Source: Candidatus Vecturithrix granuli
GTDB lineage: Bacteria; Moduliflexota; Moduliflexia; Moduliflexales; Moduliflexaceae
Reading direction: 5' to 3'
Length of the DNA stretch: 43,581 nucleotides
Assembly (NCBI GenBank): GCA_000739535.1
Contig: DF820465.1
Location: 203,342 to 246,922, forward strand
Under the pieces are notes generated by a model. The model saw nothing but the letters and a program-made list of their open reading frames with translations, searched no databases and was not told where the DNA came from. The translations under genes were made by a program, and so were the position numbers. This document shows, piece by piece, positions 41,325 to 43,581 of the stretch. Within the stretch, counting starts at the first letter, position 1; each line of letters begins with the position of its first letter.

Positions 41325-42424
41325 AAATCGCACTTATACACGATTGGTTGAACGGGATGCGCGGCGGCGAACGCTGTCTGGAAGCCGTGTGTGAGTGCTA
41401 TCCGCAGGCTGAACTCTATAGTCTGCTTTATGAAAAGGGTAAACTCTCACCAATCATCGAATCACTGCCGATTCATACCAGTTTCATCCAAAAACTACCC
41501 TGGGTATTCACGAAATACCGCCATTATCTTCCCCTGTTTCCGGTGGCGATTGAGCAATTTGACCTGCGCGAGTATGAAGTTGTTGTCAGTTTCAATCATT
41601 GCGTGGCCAATGGCGTGATTACGCGGCCGCAAACCTGTCATATCGGCTACACCTTCACCCCCATGCGCTACGCCTGGGATTTGTACCAGGACTATTTTGG
41701 CAAAGATCGGCTGCGCGGGATTTCACGCTATCTGATTCCCTATTGCATGAATTATCTGCGCGTGTGGGATGTGGCCGCCAGCCGGCGCGTTGATTATTTT
41801 GTGGCGATTTCAGAGCATGTCAGAAAACGGATTGAGAAACACTACCGCCGTCCGGCGGACGTGATTTATCCGCCGGTAGATACCGATTTTTACACCCCTG
41901 ACGAACACACACGACAGGAGGATTTTTTTCTGATCGTCTCGGCCTTTGCGCCTTACAAACGCCTTGATCTTGCGATTGAAGCCTGCAATCGTCTCCAACT
42001 CCCCTTGAAAATCATCGGCCAGGGCCAGGAGGCGAAACAGTTGAAAACCTTAGCAGGGCCAACCGTCGAATTTCTGGGATCGCCGTCAGATGAAAACGTC
42101 CGCGCGTATTATCGCCGCTGCCGGGCCTTGCTCTTTCCCGGGGAAGAAGATTTCGGCATCGTCCCGCTTGAAGTGCAGGCCTGCGGCCGCCCGGTGATTG
42201 CCTACGCCAAAGGCGGTGTATTGGAAACCACTGTGCCCCGCACAACCGCCCTCTATTTTCAGGAGCAAACCGTTGAGAGCCTCATCACCGCGCTCCGTGA
42301 GTTTGAAGCCGCCTCATTTTCATCCGCAGCCATCCGCGCCCACGCCCTGCAATTCAGCAAACCTCGCTTTCAGCGCGAGATGCAGACCTACATCGAGCAG
42401 AAACACGCCCAATTCACTCCCTGA
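41321..42424 (+). CDS. Glycosyltransferase family 4 protein
   Basis: A 367-residue GT-B glycosyltransferase. The N-terminal domain begins MKIALIHDWLNGMRGGERCLE with the acceptor-side GGER loop and GYTFTPMRYAWDLYQDYFG. The C-terminal domain has VSAFAPYKRLDLAIEACNRL and the donor-binding E-x7-E motif in EEDFGIVPLEVQACGRPVIA. GT4 enzymes move sugars from nucleotide donors, often in envelope or exopolysaccharide synthesis. It is cytosolic or membrane-associated with no membrane helix. The start overlaps the rnc stop (ATGA at 41321-41324), so it is coupled to the fab-rnc operon, an unusual neighbour. Acceptor unknown. Confidence 0.92.
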   Translation: MKIALIHDWLNGMRGGERCLEAVCECYPQAELYSLLYEKGKLSPIIESLPIHTSFIQKLPWVFTKYRHYLPLFPVAIEQFDLREYEVVVSFNHCVANGVITRPQTCHIGYTFTPMRYAWDLYQDYFGKDRLRGISRYLIPYCMNYLRVWDVAASRRVDYFVAISEHVRKRIEKHYRRPADVIYPPVDTDFYTPDEHTRQEDFFLIVSAFAPYKRLDLAIEACNRLQLPLKIIGQGQEAKQLKTLAGPTVEFLGSPSDENVRAYYRRCRALLFPGEEDFGIVPLEVQACGRPVIAYAKGGVLETTVPRTTALYFQEQTVESLITALREFEAASFSSAAIRAHALQFSKPRFQREMQTYIEQKHAQFTP

Positions 42425-42616
42425 CAACCCCATCCAGACAAGCCGTTCCTTCCCTGAATCTACTGTTGTCTTATGACATAATTTCACCAGCCTTTTTTCT
42501 TGACAGAAATTGAAAAATGGACAAAATTTCTTATGCCAGTCATGAGAGCGGGGCGTGTCATGGATCTGCTTGCGAGAAGCACATATTCTATCCGGCCCTG
42601 TCTAAAAAAGTTTCGT

Positions 42617-42766
42617 ATATCAATAGTTCGGACAGTTTTGATTCCACCCCCCTCAATCCCCCCGCAAGCGGGGGGAAGCGCATCCGAGAGGAGTATGTCC
42701 AATTTCCCCCTGTTTACGGGGGGATAAAGGGGGATCATACGAAAACTGTCCGAGCTATTGTTATAT
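42617..42766. repeat. 150-bp palindromic element with CCCCCC hairpins (MITE-like)
   Basis: The left arm (42617-42639, CAATAGTTCGGACAGTTTT core) is complementary to the right arm (42742-42766) with one mismatch and a two-base indel. Between are two hairpins: CCCCCCGCAAGCGGGGGG and TTCCCCCTGTTTACGGGGGG. The 42425-42777 gap has no gene; this element fills much of it. A second copy of the left inner hairpin is at 43531-43562. Confidence 0.75.
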
Positions 42767-42777
42767 AGATGCTATTC

Positions 42778-43413
42778 CTATTTTTTCACTGCCCGTAAGA
42801 CCAGGTTTTCGACTTCTTCGACAATCGTTTCCGAGATCGTCTGGTGTGTACTTTTAAAAGATTCCGGAACAGCCTCCTGATGTTGAGAAATAAGGTGTTT
42901 GCTGGTTCTCAAAAAGATGAATTGCCCGACAATCATAAAATGAATCATCAGAGGGATAGATGGCGTGAAGACGCCTGCTTCTTCCCCCTGTTTGAGAATG
43001 GTCGTCAGGATGCTGATCATTTGTACCAGGGTCTGCATGATAACGTCAGGCAAATGCTGCGCGCCGGACGCAATTTCACGCATCATGATCGCTGCAAGCT
43101 GGGGGCGGGTTTGCAAGGTCTGTCCGATCTGGCGAATATACACACGCAGTTTCTCTTCCGGCATTTGCGCTTCCTGGACATGCTGAACGATACGTTCACT
43201 CAGGTCACTGAAAATTTCCTGGAGGACCTGTGCATATAACGCTTCCTTACTGCCGATATGGTAATAAATCGCGGCTTTATTGACATTTGCCCGGCGTGCG
43301 ATTTCATCCACCCGCGCTCCGGCAAACCCCACTTCTGCAAAAATCTGCGCGGCCGTGTCTAGAATATTTCGTATGGTTTCCTGTGATTGCGGTGTTATCG
43401 TTTCTGTTTTCAT
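42778..43413 (-). CDS. TetR/AcrR family transcriptional regulator
   Basis: A 211-residue repressor. The DNA-binding domain (about residues 13-60) has NILDTAAQIFAEVGFAGAR, VDEIARRANVNKAAIYYHI and GSKEALYAQVL, the classic TetR helix-turn-helix. The all-helical ligand domain (about 65-205) is of the TetR_C type with a PSIPLMIHFMIVGQFIF segment. The start ATG at 43413 has no strong ribosome site. The promoter and a double palindrome lie at 43440-43480, so it probably represses itself. No target gene is divergent within the window. The ligand is unknown. Confidence 0.9.
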   Translation of the reverse strand: MKTETITPQSQETIRNILDTAAQIFAEVGFAGARVDEIARRANVNKAAIYYHIGSKEALYAQVLQEIFSDLSERIVQHVQEAQMPEEKLRVYIRQIGQTLQTRPQLAAIMMREIASGAQHLPDVIMQTLVQMISILTTILKQGEEAGVFTPSIPLMIHFMIVGQFIFLRTSKHLISQHQEAVPESFKSTHQTISETIVEEVENLVLRAVKK

Positions 43414-43439
43414 AATTTGCTCGTTCTGAAGGAGAATAT

Positions 43440-43480
43440 TTTATAAACCGACTGTTTAGTTTAACCAACTATTTGGTTAA
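43440..43480 (-). promoter_or_regulatory. Promoter and palindromic operator of the TetR gene
   Basis: On the minus strand a TTGGTT -35 (complement of 43463-43468), 17-base spacer and TATAAA -10 (complement of 43440-43445) are visible. The palindrome TTAACCA-6-TGGTTAA (43461-43480) covers the -35. A weaker half-related site AAACCGACTGTTTAGTTT fills the spacer. This layout fits an autorepressor. Confidence 0.55.
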
Positions 43481-43530
43481 GTAATTTTTCTCCTGTTTTC
43501 TGTCAAGATCTTTTCAGGACTTACGCAATA

Positions 43531-43562
43531 CCCCCCTCAATCCCCCCGTAAACGGGGGGAAG
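43531..43562. repeat. Second copy of the CCCCCC hairpin repeat
   Basis: Thirty-two bases matching 42647-42678 with two differences (CCCCCCTCAATCCCCCCG start). The element runs off the window end, so its right arm cannot be seen. It flanks the TetR gene on the side opposite to the full element. Confidence 0.7.
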
Positions 43563-43581
43563 TTCACAAAAGAGCGTAAAA

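Overview
The window looks like a chromosomal segment of an uncultured-type, Gram-negative, probably anaerobic bacterium. Evidence for a two-membrane envelope: a 934-residue TPR protein and a metallophosphoesterase both carry lipobox signal peptides, and there is an ArnT-type glycosyltransferase, a LAB_N protein and a DedA/PAP2/LssY fusion. Evidence for an anaerobic style of life: a B12-mutase-like protein with its reactivase, an opine-dehydrogenase-family enzyme, a TAXI TRAP transporter, a radical SAM protein and Mrp. The many short palindromic repeats and toxin-antitoxin remnants remind me of Modulibacteria (KSB3, e.g. Vecturithrix/Moduliflexus). That is recollection, not a database result, and species cannot be fixed from the window.

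Layout. 1-5.7 kb: a DUF2283/toxin-like pair, an ABC-F ATPase, a RelE/ParE-like TA pair, a four-helix membrane protein with an HD-domain protein, and a UPF0175 antitoxin followed by a truncated PIN toxin. 5.8-15.5 kb: an alpha/beta hydrolase, then a same-strand block of opine-dehydrogenase-like enzyme, a 1217-residue fusion of B12-binding-like, mutase-barrel-like and GlmL-like reactivase parts, and a TAXI solute-binding protein with fused TRAP permease. 15.6-19.3 kb: two TPR envelope proteins on the minus strand. 19.8-23.7 kb: SpoIIAA-like protein, Mrp, FmdB-type zinc ribbon, DUF89 protein, tandem-SH3 protein and a coiled-coil membrane protein. 23.8-29.8 kb: an unusual cytoplasmic substrate-binding-protein/receiver fusion, a GNAT-NUDIX fusion, a 35-residue-repeat TPR protein and an OmpR-type two-component pair. 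30-36.6 kb: envelope genes (metallophosphoesterase lipoprotein, ArnT-like, LAB_N, DedA-PAP2-LssY, radical SAM/SPASM). 36.9-42.4 kb: fabD-fabG-acpP-fabF-rnc followed by a glycosyltransferase. 42.8 kb to the end: an apparently autoregulated TetR gene.

How the parts may work together. The 7.2-15.5 kb block could import a small carboxylate or amino acid through the TAXI system and rearrange or oxidise it with the B12 protein and the opine-dehydrogenase-like enzyme; the substrate cannot be read from sequence. The fab block is a conventional type II fatty-acid cluster joined to RNase III.

The intergenic DNA holds at least seven families of perfect or near-perfect palindromes. Several with unrelated sequences share one plan: a long outer stem enclosing two hairpins. 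No tRNA, rRNA, CRISPR array or complete insertion sequence was seen.
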